A DNA stretch of 64,000 bases from Hymenolepis diminuta (lineage: Eukaryota; Platyhelminthes; Cestoda; Cyclophyllidea; Hymenolepididae): contig CAADRB010000010.1 of the NCBI GenBank assembly GCA_900708905.1, positions 2,859,578 through 2,923,577 on the forward strand, read 5' to 3'. The position numbers and the translations under genes are program-made. Below, piece after piece: positions 11,501 through 23,500 of this stretch; positions within the stretch are counted from its first letter, which is position 1; the number at the start of each line of letters is the position of its first letter. The notes under the pieces are model-generated. The model worked only from the letters and a program-made list of their open reading frames with translations, did no database searches and was not told the origin of the DNA.

Positions 11501-14500
11501 ACATGTAAAGTCGTTACTTTAATTCCTTTCTAAATAAAAATATTCCATTTATCCAACTGTATCCTTGTTCCACTATCCGTTTCTCAACATTCGTTAGTCG
11601 AACCATTTTCATTCAGCTATGACCCAAAGTAACTGAATAAGTGTTAGGAAACAGAATGGAGTATTTTTCAGTGCACTCAAACAAAATTCAAGATTTATCC
11701 CTCCTCTCGCTAAATTATGGGTTATCGGATTTCTGCACTCACACCTGGACATGTATTACCGCCACTAATGTAATTTTCATTTCAACTAATGGCTAACCAA
11801 ATATCCGAACGTTTACCACTTGTCCAGTTCTGCATAAGCAATTTTACTTTCCTTAAAAAACGATTGTTTGAACTACTGGTCTTTTCCCTTCCTCTTCCTT
11901 CCTGGAGTCTGAATGGTTGTAGTTTTAGAAGGGTGGTAACTGAACGCTATAAAAGAGAACTAACATGATAATCTACTTTTACGCTGCTTAACTCTTGAAT
12001 CTTTCCAGTGTGGGCATCCTTTGGTCTGTGAATCCTGAAGTCGATACACTGGGACGAACCGTAGCTCGAGCTTTCACTTACCTCGCCGAAAACGTGAAAA
12101 GCTATCCGGGTCGTCGGGGGGTCTCTAGTGGCCTTGGTAACCCCGGTGCCATGTCTGCACTCAACTTTCTCACTGACCTATACGCAACATACGACAAGAA
12201 AGATTTCACTGCGCAGATTGTCGAGTCGGAATTCAAGAGGGCCTTCCCTGATGCCTACTCTGAGGATGTATTTGTGGAACCTGGTTTTGAGTGTCCTTAT
12301 GATAAGGATATTGAGGTAATATCTCCCCTTCTCACTTAAATACCGAAAAAATGCTATTTTTTGCAGGTTTTTAATGGGTATATAAGATCGGTGTTCTTAC
12401 GAATTACTTGACCTTGTAATGTTAATGTTATACTGGACGATTTTAAAACAGTAGAAGGAGGAGTGTTGCGTTATTTATGTCTTGTTTGTTGTGTATGAGG
12501 TAAAGAAACTTGGATCTTGAGATTTTCGATAGCGGTCAAAATCAGAGGTCATGAGTTCGATACCCTACGATGCATTTTCAGTTATGGAAATGACAAACCA
12601 CACCAGTTAGTAGTGATGAAAGGAGGAGCTATAAAATGTGATTTCCTCATTCAACACTCAAGACTTGGGTGGTTGTGTTATTGAATAAATAGGATCGATT
12701 TAATTTAATATTTCAAATATCAGAAGCTTTGTTTTTTACATAAATAAAAAATGTGTTAAACTGAGTGAAATGAGGGAAGGGGAAAGGAGGAATAATCTGA
12801 TTACTTCGTTTTTATTTACAAAACATATTGGGAATATAAATGAATGAATGACTGCGAACACGTGTGTCAATTTCCACGATGCTATCTTCAATCCGGTTGA
12901 TGAAATTGGACTGATCTCGATAATATCTGCGCTCGTCGTACACTCGTTGATGAGTCAGTTATAAATTAGAGAAATTGCTCTGCAGCATCCCATCAATATA
13001 TGGTCAAATTAATTCCAATAATAGTGTCTCATCCTCTATATATCAACTTATTTAGTTATCTTTTAGACCTCTGTCCTAGGAGTAACATTTTGGAAAATAG
13101 AAATAACTCAGATCTCAGAGAGAGAGCACGCCTTTACTATATCACTTTCTATCATATTGTGTCGAGTACAAATAATTAGGTAGACAAAAAAAAACACTTT
13201 TGGCGACGGGGGAAGTTAATCATACTTAATTCTCCGTCTCAAAAGGAACCTGGATATCACAATAATTATCAACATTTTTAGTTATGGTCATGTTTAGGTC
13301 CGTTCGCTAAACTGGTTTCATTCGTTTCCTTTAGAATCACTTTGATTTTCTGGAGTACAGTGGGATTCGCCAATCCGCGGGTAGTCCAAGTCTCATCTCC
13401 AATGGAATGGTCTTCTCCCTTGAAGGTATTAACAAGTTGGGTGGCTTGCAAGAGACTATAATGGCCACAGCTTTGGAGCAGACCGTATACTTCCAACAGG
13501 CCGCTTTTGAAAGTCGTCTTTACGACGGTCTCTCAGCGGCCGAACTGTTTGCAGCCGACGGCCTCTTTGTTTCCCGTGTCAATCATCGTCTCCTCTCCGT
13601 CTTACCTCCTCTAGTCAACAAATTTGCTCTCGGAGATGGATCTGATGGGAAGTCAGTCACACCGTTCCTTCAATTCGGCTTACTGAATGCTTCTACTGGA
13701 GGTAAGATTTTTCCGCTGTTCTTCCGCATTGATTACCCGTTCTTATATAAATTAATTTCCCTATTTTTCTGTAGATTCAGTTGCTTCAAATGCATCCCCT
13801 GGAGAGATAACCAATCTTTTGGCCGATGAAATGCGATACTTGCAAAAAGGAGGTGAGTATTATAAACTTCGTTAAGTGAAGGTTTTCTATGACCAGTTTC
13901 AACTTCAACCATGCTTTTAAAATATCATGAGATTTACTATAATTTTCAGGTTTGAATATTATTCTTTGTGGTTACCTCTGGTTTGGATGAAGAGCGAAAA
14001 TTTGTTCACCTTTACGATTGCAGGTCTTGGAATGATCATTTTGTATCATGGATACAAGTTGAACAGGAAGATATAAAGGTATCATTACATGTATTATAGG
14101 GAAGGGGAGTGAAATTAATGTTTCCTCCTGAATTTGAACTTTTGTTGGTTATTTGTATGGTTGTACTAGATCTTCACGAATAAATCAATTGTTAAGTTGT
14201 AAGACCAGGTCTGTCCTGGTCTTACAGATTGCGCGCTGAATGGGGTAAAGTATAGACATGAATATATTCGTATCCCAAAAACTGCTCTCATTAAAGAAAT
14301 GCCTTACATTAAATTCTCTAAAGAAATTTATCTGGTGTTAGTTGCGGATTTTAAAAGCAAATCATCCGCACATCTGTTTAAACAGAAGGAAGGTAAGCTT
14401 AGGATACAACATATATACGGTAACATTATAAGTTATCCAGCATTTTTTCTTAATGGTTATTCACAAACTATATCAAAGATGCGAATTGAATAAGCAGATA

Positions 14501-17500
14501 CACCAGATTCAAAATTTGCATGTTGGAAAATGAGATGACAACTTTATCAAGGAAGCTTTTGCAGTTTGATTCTTTTTCCTTAAGGTTATCACGAAAATGA
14601 ATCCTGTAAAATCGTTGATAATTAGGTTCACTCGGAGCTTAGTTTAAAGTTTCTCCATTTTTGAATTACAACGGATGTCAATTATTCAAGAACGAAGTGT
14701 CTCGTTTAATTCTTTTTTTTTTCTTAGCCATAATAACTTCCAAGCTCAATTGGGAAAGCGTTTTCTAATATTCACCCTAGGTAGAGGGATGGCGTCATGT
14801 AGCTGCCCTGTTGAGAAACTCTAAATGTCACCTCCTTTGATAGCCAGACTTAATAAGTGTGGTTGACCATTTGGGTCGCTGCGCACTGATGGGCATTGAA
14901 CCTGTAGCCATTGACGAGCATGTTAATCGCTATGCTATCGGCAAACTTTATTAACCATGAGACTTAATCCGTTTCATATTGCAACAGCTATTGTAGATAA
15001 CGGTTGATTGCCGTAGAAGGCATGTATCTGAAAGAGTTCCAGGTAGGATGTACTTATCTATTCAATTTTTAAAGCGCTTTTGATCCCCTTTCATTTTACT
15101 TTTTTGTAGATTCAGATAATCTCTTAATACTCTTTTCCTACCATTTAAGTACCGTGAGGCGAGGAAAATCATCCCAAAGTCTCCTGCTAAAAATTCATTC
15201 AACCGACGGCACTAACCCTGTGCTTACTAATCTTGATTGACGTGGGTGACCTATAAATACGTATCACTTGGTGGAACGAATGTTATGTTCATTACAACAC
15301 TACTTTAAATCAATGGGACAGCTTGAGTTTAGCATGAGTTTCCATTTCTACCAGAATTCATTCTACTACATTCTTTTATTGTATTTTTTCCAGATTTGGA
15401 AAGTGAGACGCGTGCGAATACGGTTTGGGTCGTTCTAGGTGATATTGAACCCTCTACCACTTCCTCAAACCACAGTCTCAAATTGCTCTCCCAAGCTGCC
15501 AAATTCATGCGCCGCCATGCAACAATGGATACTCGTCTTGGCTTCGTACTCAACCCCTCTAGCACGGTCTCTTCCTCCAAAAAGGGTATTTGGGGTGCTC
15601 ATGGATGGCTCACTCGGGCCCTTCTGCTCGTTGGTCATCCGGCTGAGAAAGTGCTTCCAATTTCTTCCGGTGATAAGACCCCTGAGAAGTATATGAACAT
15701 CATGGCTGCGAAGAACTTTATCATTAAAATCACTGAAGAAGCATTCAAAATGGTCAGAGGTGAAATAAAAGAGGCTAGTCCACTGTCAGAGTTGACTGTT
15801 TCTGTAAGTTACGTTGATATAAAATAGATTATTTAATTTATATAATGAAAGAACACGTAAAATAAGGTGAGATGTGCTCTCATAAGGAAACGTGGGTTCA
15901 GATCCCAATGTTCAACAAATGAATGTCCACTTATTCTGTAAAACCATGGCTCAAATGCCAGATGTTAGCATCGACTCTTTTATCAGAGAAAGGTAAATGT
16001 ATTAAATGTCTTAATTACTGGATTCGGGTTGTACAATATTTACTTAACGAGTATTTCACTTTCCAAAATTTCATGTTTCATCACCCGAATTACTGTGCAA
16101 GTTCAAGCCCACGGTTTTTAAATTATGATGGTCAGTCTGATCATTTTAAATCATTTTCTTCAAAGGTTGAGAAAGCATGATAATCGTAAACAGCTTATAA
16201 CACATGGGCTGAAAAGTCCCGGGCCTAACAAAGAAAACACAGTTTTTTTATTCAAAACTAGCTTTATTCATCAACGTAATCTCCATCAAGAGCAATGCAA
16301 TCATTCCAGTGCCGCTCTAACATTTCAATACCACTTTTTTAGAACCATTTATCTTTTGCCTCAAAATAGGCCTCAGTTTCAGCGATAATCTCTTCATTCG
16401 TACCAAATTTCTTACCGGCGAGCATTTTTTCAGGTCTGCGAACAGCCAGTAGTCGCTGGAAGCCAAATCTGGCGAATACGGTCGATGTGGGAGCAATTCG
16501 AAGTTCAATTCATGTAGTTTTGCCATTGTTTTGACTGACTTGTGACACGTTGCGTTGTCTTAATGAAACAAATTTTTTTCTTTGCCATATGCGGTCGTTT
16601 CTTTGCANNNNNNNNNNNNNNNNNNNNNNNNNNNNNNNNNNNNNNNNNNNNNNNNNNNNNNNNNNNNNNNNNNNNNNNNNNNNNNNNNNNNNNNNNNNNN
16701 NNNNNNNNNNNNNNNNNNNNNNNNNNNNNNNNNNNNNNNNNNNNNNNNNNNNNNNNNNNNNNNNNNNNNNNNNNNNNNNNNNNNNNNNNNNNNNNNNNNN
16801 NNNNNNNNNNNNNNNNNNNNNNNNNNNNNNNNNNNNNNNNNNNNNNNNNNNNNNNNNNNNNNNNNNNNNNNNNNNNNNNNNNNNNNNNNNNNNNNNNNNN
16901 NNNNNNNNNNNNNNNNNNNNNNNNNNNNNNNNNNNNNNNNNNNNNNNNNNNNNNNNNNNNNNNNNNNNNNNNNNNNNNNNNNNNNNNNNNNNNNNNNNNN
17001 NNNNNNNNNNNNNNNNNNNNNNNNNNNNNNNNNNNNNNNNNNNNNNNNNNNNNNNNNNNNNNNNNNNNNNNNNNNNNNNNNTGCTCATGCAATATAAAGC
17101 CAACACGTTCTTTTCATATCTTTACGATGTCAGCTGACTCACACAACTTCACTTTTCGATAATTTAAAACCATTTTGTGAATTTTTTTATATTTTCTGGT
17201 TTTGCCGCCTCATTTGGACATCCACCGCGCTCTGCATCATCGGTGTCTCTACGACCACGTTTGAAGTCAGCAAACCAATCTTTTATTGTTGTTTCTGATG
17301 GAGCGGAGTCCCCATAACACTTTTCAAGCCATTGCTTCGCTTGAACAGTATTTTTTCTCATCAAGAAGCAGTGTAAAATTAAAACACGAAATTGTTTTTG
17401 ATCCATTGTTTTGAAAATAACAAAAGTGGCGTCACTCTCAGCACAATAACTCACAAACTAATGAATTTTAAGAGCTGTCTTTTGAAGGTTAGTATTAACT

Positions 17501-20500
17501 GAAAAAAAGTGACTGCAATAAAACTAACGCCATCTCTGTGTTAGGGCCGGGACTTTTCAGCCCATGTGTTATGATAACAAGGCTGAGATATCGTTAATAT
17601 TTTTAGATTAATTACTCTGTGCTGGTTGTACGACGATTCACTTGTTCGTCAGCAAAGTTAGAGGTCACTGATTCGATATCCACCGTGCTGGTTAACTCTA
17701 GCTAATAAAAGGAGTAGCAAAAATCTATTTTTTGCCAGAGAGGCTCCATGATGGTACTTATTTGCTCAAGATGAATGCTAAAAAGCGCTTTCCTGAAAGG
17801 GCTTGGAAGTTATTATTATTGAATTCATCTTTCGTTTTTACCAGGGTATGGATGTTGACAAATTCGAGAGGGCCTTTGCCGAACTTGATCTGGAGGGCAA
17901 GCTCTCCCTCCACACCTCATTCTGTCAGAAAGCTCTTCATATGGAACCAGGAGATTCAGCAGTTATAATTAACGGTCGTGTGTACGGCCCCTTCCTGGAC
18001 AATGAGACCTTTGCTTCAGAGGACTTCCGTTTGGCCGAACAGTTGTCCATCAAGAGTGCTGGCATGGAGGCAATGGCTAAACAGTTGGCTAAAATGCTTC
18101 CCAACCGAAAACCTGATTACATATCTGAACTGGTCTGGCGAGGTGCTTCGGTCATGGAATCTACGAAATGGCGACTCACTTCATTCGCGAAGAGTGTAAG
18201 TCGTCGTTCGTATAAATTTTGGTGGAAAAGATCGGTTTTTTAATAAAAATGCTCATCTTAATTAAATTTTAAAGTAACATATGATCTATATTTGCGTCTT
18301 TCGTTTCATGAGGAAAAGTGGATCGTTAATTGTCGATGACAAACAGACTATCGGCATTTGGGAGAATACGGGATGTGAATGTACGTCAGGGCAGATCTGG
18401 ATCGTTCATTTCCCCAAATAGATAATCACAAGATTATTAAAGTGAGCCTTTTTGTGCACTTTGGCTCTCAATGTATCAGAGGCATCTAGCTGACTAAATG
18501 GTTACAATAAGGAGGTAGCCAATTCTAAGATCGAGTGTTCCCCAATAGGACTCGAGTAAATTTGCTTGAGACATACGTCAACCCATCTCCTCTGCACAGT
18601 TTAACTACCATCATCTATCGCACGACAGATGGTTGTAGCTTGAGTTGTTCAAATCACTTCCCGTGTGAATGATGCTAGACATCCAGACCAGAAGCGAAAT
18701 GAACATTTAAGTGCTAAAAGAGCCTTGATGCAAATGCGATTTCAAAACCTCTTTACAAGCCGACATTTTTGGATCTGCAAAAATACTTTGATAAAAATCT
18801 GTATTAGGTTTTATATTAAGCTCATACATTTAAATTACTACTCCAGTCATATTGTATACGAACAGAAGCTGGTAAGTCTTCTATCGTTAAAAATAGAAAT
18901 GCATTACTCTTACGAAATGTCTCAATTTTGATAATTAAAATTGTTATTGTGCTACCCATTTAAATTGCATTTTTAACTGTTGCCGCTGTCTTAATGCATT
19001 GATTTTATATATTTCTAGCTGTCTTCTGAGGGAATATTTGCAAGTGAAGGAAGTACTCGTATATCTTTCAAGGGTCTCCGGTCTCACCATTCCATATTTA
19101 CACTTCCTGCAAAGACAGAAGGTATGACTTATGACCTTGTTGCCGTCATCGATCCAGTCTCAAAAGAGGCCCAACGACTATCGGAAATTCTCCTTGTTCT
19201 TCGTAGATCTCTACTCTGTTCCATCACGGTCATCCTCAATCCTGTCGCCGGAATGAGTGATCTACCATTAAAGAAGTTAGTCAACTCCCTAAATATATTG
19301 TTTATTATTATCATCCACAAGATGTCACTGAAGAAACTAAAATGGCTTGAATGTATTAAATAAAATAAACGGAAAATTTGAATAGATAATCAACTATATC
19401 ACATACTCGTATTTTCGAACGTAGTGAGATTTCAATATATATTCAGTGAGAGAGAGAAATCGATATTCCCGAGAATAAAGTGGCGTGCACCTTAACACAA
19501 TTGTTATATTATTAATTATCAAGTTTGGCTACTTATTCTCAATCTCTGAAAGAAAATAAATTAAAAACTTAATCGTTGTTAAGAAAAGTTTGAGGTTAGG
19601 TGATGGGAGGGGGGTGACTGAAGATGGTATTCCAACAGTTTAACTTAGATTCCATTTTTCTGATGTGAGAAATCCAGATGATGCGATTTCGCATAATTCT
19701 TTAACCTTCCTCCTCTACTTGTTTGGAGATCTTGAAACAACTTACAGATGAACAGATAATTCTATTTCTGTGCCATCTCATGTATCATAGACCACATAAG
19801 CAAATAAATTATCTTTTGTGTTGATCATTTGGTGTTAAGTTTTAGTCGCCTTTATCTCCGAAGACTTGTTCAACATTTTCGTGTCTAAGATAATTTTGAA
19901 GTTTGTCCTTTCCTTTTTTAATGGTTGGGGCATTTAGCAAGTACAACCTCCCCCCTGGTAGTACCTACTCTTAAGGTTTTTCTTTTTCCTTTTCTGTCTG
20001 AATTTTATATTTTTATCTCCTTTTTACTCCGAACTTCTACCGTCATTCTTACAGTAACGAGTTAAACAGTCGTCAATGTACTGTTTTTCACTTTAGATTG
20101 TTCATAGGAGGAAGACCATAGAAAAATGTGGGTTTTATTTCAGTTTATAAAATGACTTTTGTTTAGAATGCACTTTTCGTCTCTTAATGCATTCATTTCT
20201 TATTTTGTTAATTTTCTTAACTAGGTACTTCCTTTGTATCAGTTAATAGAGAACCAAATACCAGCAGGTTGGATTGGACTGTTTCTGCTATTCATCCAGC
20301 CTTATTTGAGAATAGAAATAATGTCATCGAATTGAATAAAACAGAAAAGTAAGTTTTAATAAGGGAATGTTCTGAATTTAATTAAAGCATATGAGTGCAG
20401 CATAGTGTGGCGTAAATGTCTTCATGACTGCCGAAAATTCGATTTTATGGTATTATGTAATAGTTTCTAGATCATCAGATGGTTGATACAAACACGAATT

Positions 20501-23500
20501 AATGCAAAAAAATCGTTATAAAATCTCAATTCAATGCATGCAGGTGCGTAAATGTTGATGAAAAATCGATTAAGAAATCAAGTAACCACATTTAACCATC
20601 ACTCCGTTCTTATAGTTAGTAGGTAGATCTAAAAGGGGTTTCGGTGTATGTGTAATCTTTATAAGTGAAGCTTTGCTTTTTGCAAGTCAGAACTCTTGGA
20701 GAACGTATTAGTATGAGTCTTTTTGTGGTGTTCAATACGATTACTGGCATGTACCATTTGTAAAAGGATCATAAATGATTATCGGTAGCATAACATAGAA
20801 GTCTGCAATTTCAGCTGCTTGTTGACATGTTGAATTATATCACCTGCATATAACTATTTCATTCATTTTCTTTAGTTACTATCGATTCGTGTGGCAACCT
20901 AATCTCTACACCGCAGAAGGTGAATCTCTTGCCGAAGCCCCGTCAGCTTACTTCGACTACCTTCCAAGCGAATCCCTTCTCACCTTGGGAGTTGACGCTC
21001 CACACAACTGGATGGTTGCTCCAATTCGAGCCGAGGAGGACTTGGACAATTTACGACTTGGGGAAATCGCCTCACGAACTGGAAATCAACGTGTGGATGC
21101 TGAATTTGAATTAGAGTATCTTCTTCTGGAAGGACATTGTCTGGATAATTCAACTAGACAACCTCCCAGAGGTCTTCAATTCACTCTTGGTACTGCGGAG
21201 ATGCTGGATAGATATGATACTATTGTCATGGCTAATTTGGTAAGTAATCTGTATCACTTGAATGGACTAGTTCTTTACCAAATACTGAGGTTTTGATTTC
21301 GTTTAAAAATTTAGGGATATTTTCAACTGAAAGCAAATCCTGGTGCGTGGCATCTAAATTTGAGAGAAGGATCCTCACGGGAAATTTACAACATTATTGG
21401 GTAAGTTGTTTTATTTTATTTTTGTCCTGTTCTGTTTATAATTTAGGTCGATTGTTTTCTAGCGAAATGGTGAATTTGTAAGTTGTTTATTTAAATTTAG
21501 CTGTTAGAAGTTTTAACATATACTACAATTAAAAGCCACAAAAAGAAAATAATTTTTGAGAACGTGGATCTGTGCACATTTATCATTGTTCCAGCTCATA
21601 AACAATATGTATACTTCACAAGATAATGTGTAGGCATGCAAAAAAACATGAGGTCGTTTATGAACTGTACATAAGCACTTTTAAGTGAAAATGGTTGCAT
21701 CTAAATGTTCGCTCGACTTTAACCACTAGAATGGAAAAAAATTATACTTTCTACGTTTGTCTTGGAAGGACTGTGGTTTGGGTATCAGAATGCCTGGCTA
21801 AACTCACACATTTATCAAGGTTGATGAACTTCATCACAAACAAAGTAGAGCGAAGGCAAAGAATGTGGGGCGAATGAAAAGGGAAGGAAGATATCTACTT
21901 CGTAGGTAACATTTTGAAAAAATGTTGACAGACTGATGAGTCATAAGGAAGAGAGATTACATAGGTACTAGGTAAAATGTAACAAATTTGTCTGCGTTGA
22001 CTGTTCTAGTGTTAATACTTAATTAATTTTACTATCTGTTTTCATAGTCACGAATATGCCGACAGTCCTTTGGGGTCGCCATCTCTAATAGCTGTAATCG
22101 ACAGCTTCCGCCCGAAGATTATCCGCGTCGACGTTCAAAAGAAGCTCGACCACCTCGATGAGAGTGTTTTAGATGACAAGGAGGGAAAAGATGAAATGGG
22201 TGCTGGTGGTAGTGGTGGTGATGGCGGTAAACCTCTTGACAAACTCTGGATGGTTGTAGACAGGTGAGTTTTCTTCAACCGAACGATAGATACAATGTTG
22301 AACGGTTATGTGTTAACAGATTTCTCTTTTGTAGTACAATAAACTTTATCAAGAAATCCTCGACTACGGAAGATCCTCTCCGAAATCCTAACAATGAGAC
22401 CATAAATATATTTTCACTGGCTTCTGGACATCTCTATGAACGATTCTTGCGGTTAGTTCATTTGATTTAAGTATCCAAAATGCCCGATGTTAGCGGATAT
22501 GTAGCTTTAGGTTTTGTGATCGAGATAGGATGTTGTGTTGAAAGAAGTAGTTTATTTACTTTTTTGCACCGATGGCGCAGTGGTCAACGTGTACGTCTGC
22601 CAGATAGGAGATCACGAAATATATCCTCCTCAATGCATATTTGGTGGTGTAGAAGGCCAACAGAACTGATTAATTTTGGCCGACAAAAGAGGTATTAGAG
22701 TTTGAGTTCCTCATAAGATCAACTCTAGCATATCCACCCTCTACCCACGATAAATGTTGCGAACACTTTCGACGGTGGGTTTACAAGTCTATTTATTTTT
22801 AAGTTACAGCGGTCAGTTCAAATTGTTATCTTTTTAGTTGAAGAACTTCTCAATAAACTCTCGGAAAATAGATTGTAATTTATTTTCATTTTCCAAAGGT
22901 TCAGAATGAAATTCTGACAGGTAACTTCATTACCACACTTATTTTTTCATTATTAAATGAAATAATTGAGTGTACCCTATGTATATTAACTCCCCATATG
23001 GGGTTTCTCGTATGTCAAATGAATTTGCCCATCTATTTTGTATATTAGGATATGGGAGACCTTTGAGAGCTCTCTGTACTCAATAATTCATTCGAATGAC
23101 CTCGAGAAGATTAAAGCGACTCTTTGTGATGATCTGAATGATCATCAGCAGCAGTAATTTGCTTTAATTTGGACTTTGGCATTGGTGTAATGGCTTTGGT
23201 CATTACCCCTCGTGCACATGCGCTCAAAAAGCGTTAAAGCAAATATTAGACAAAGCGTTAACTTCCTATTTTAAAAGCGATGTATTCTGGCCTGGAGTGA
23301 TTTTATTAATATAATTTGAAATCCATTATTTCTTTGAATCCTCACTAATAATCAGATGTTGCTATAGGGAAGCTTAAAGTCGCATCACCACATTTAAACA
23401 CTTTCATTTGTACTGGGTGACATTATCAAGTACCTAATGCTTCAATAAGGGTAATTTAGATTAGGCGGTTATGGATAGTTAAAATTCTCTATCTTCAATG

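Noticed and set aside
16505..17162. Several ORFs of 170-206 codons across the N run
   Set aside because: They are open only because N is not a stop; the flanks are mariner sequence.
18145..18195. Possible frameshift near the end of UGGT exon 11, because another frame reads [11 protein letters not shown]
   Set aside because: The shifted frame would hit a stop early in exon 12, while the chosen frame stays open and in phase; the region is variable in the family.
20225..20348. Island as a regular UGGT exon
   Set aside because: Its 5' phase does not match exon 12, and direct joining of exons 12 and 13 gives the conserved family sequence.
22567..22640. Functional tRNA gene
   Set aside because: Only the A-box is good; no acceptor stem or anticodon arm can be drawn, and the body matches the SINE-like copies.
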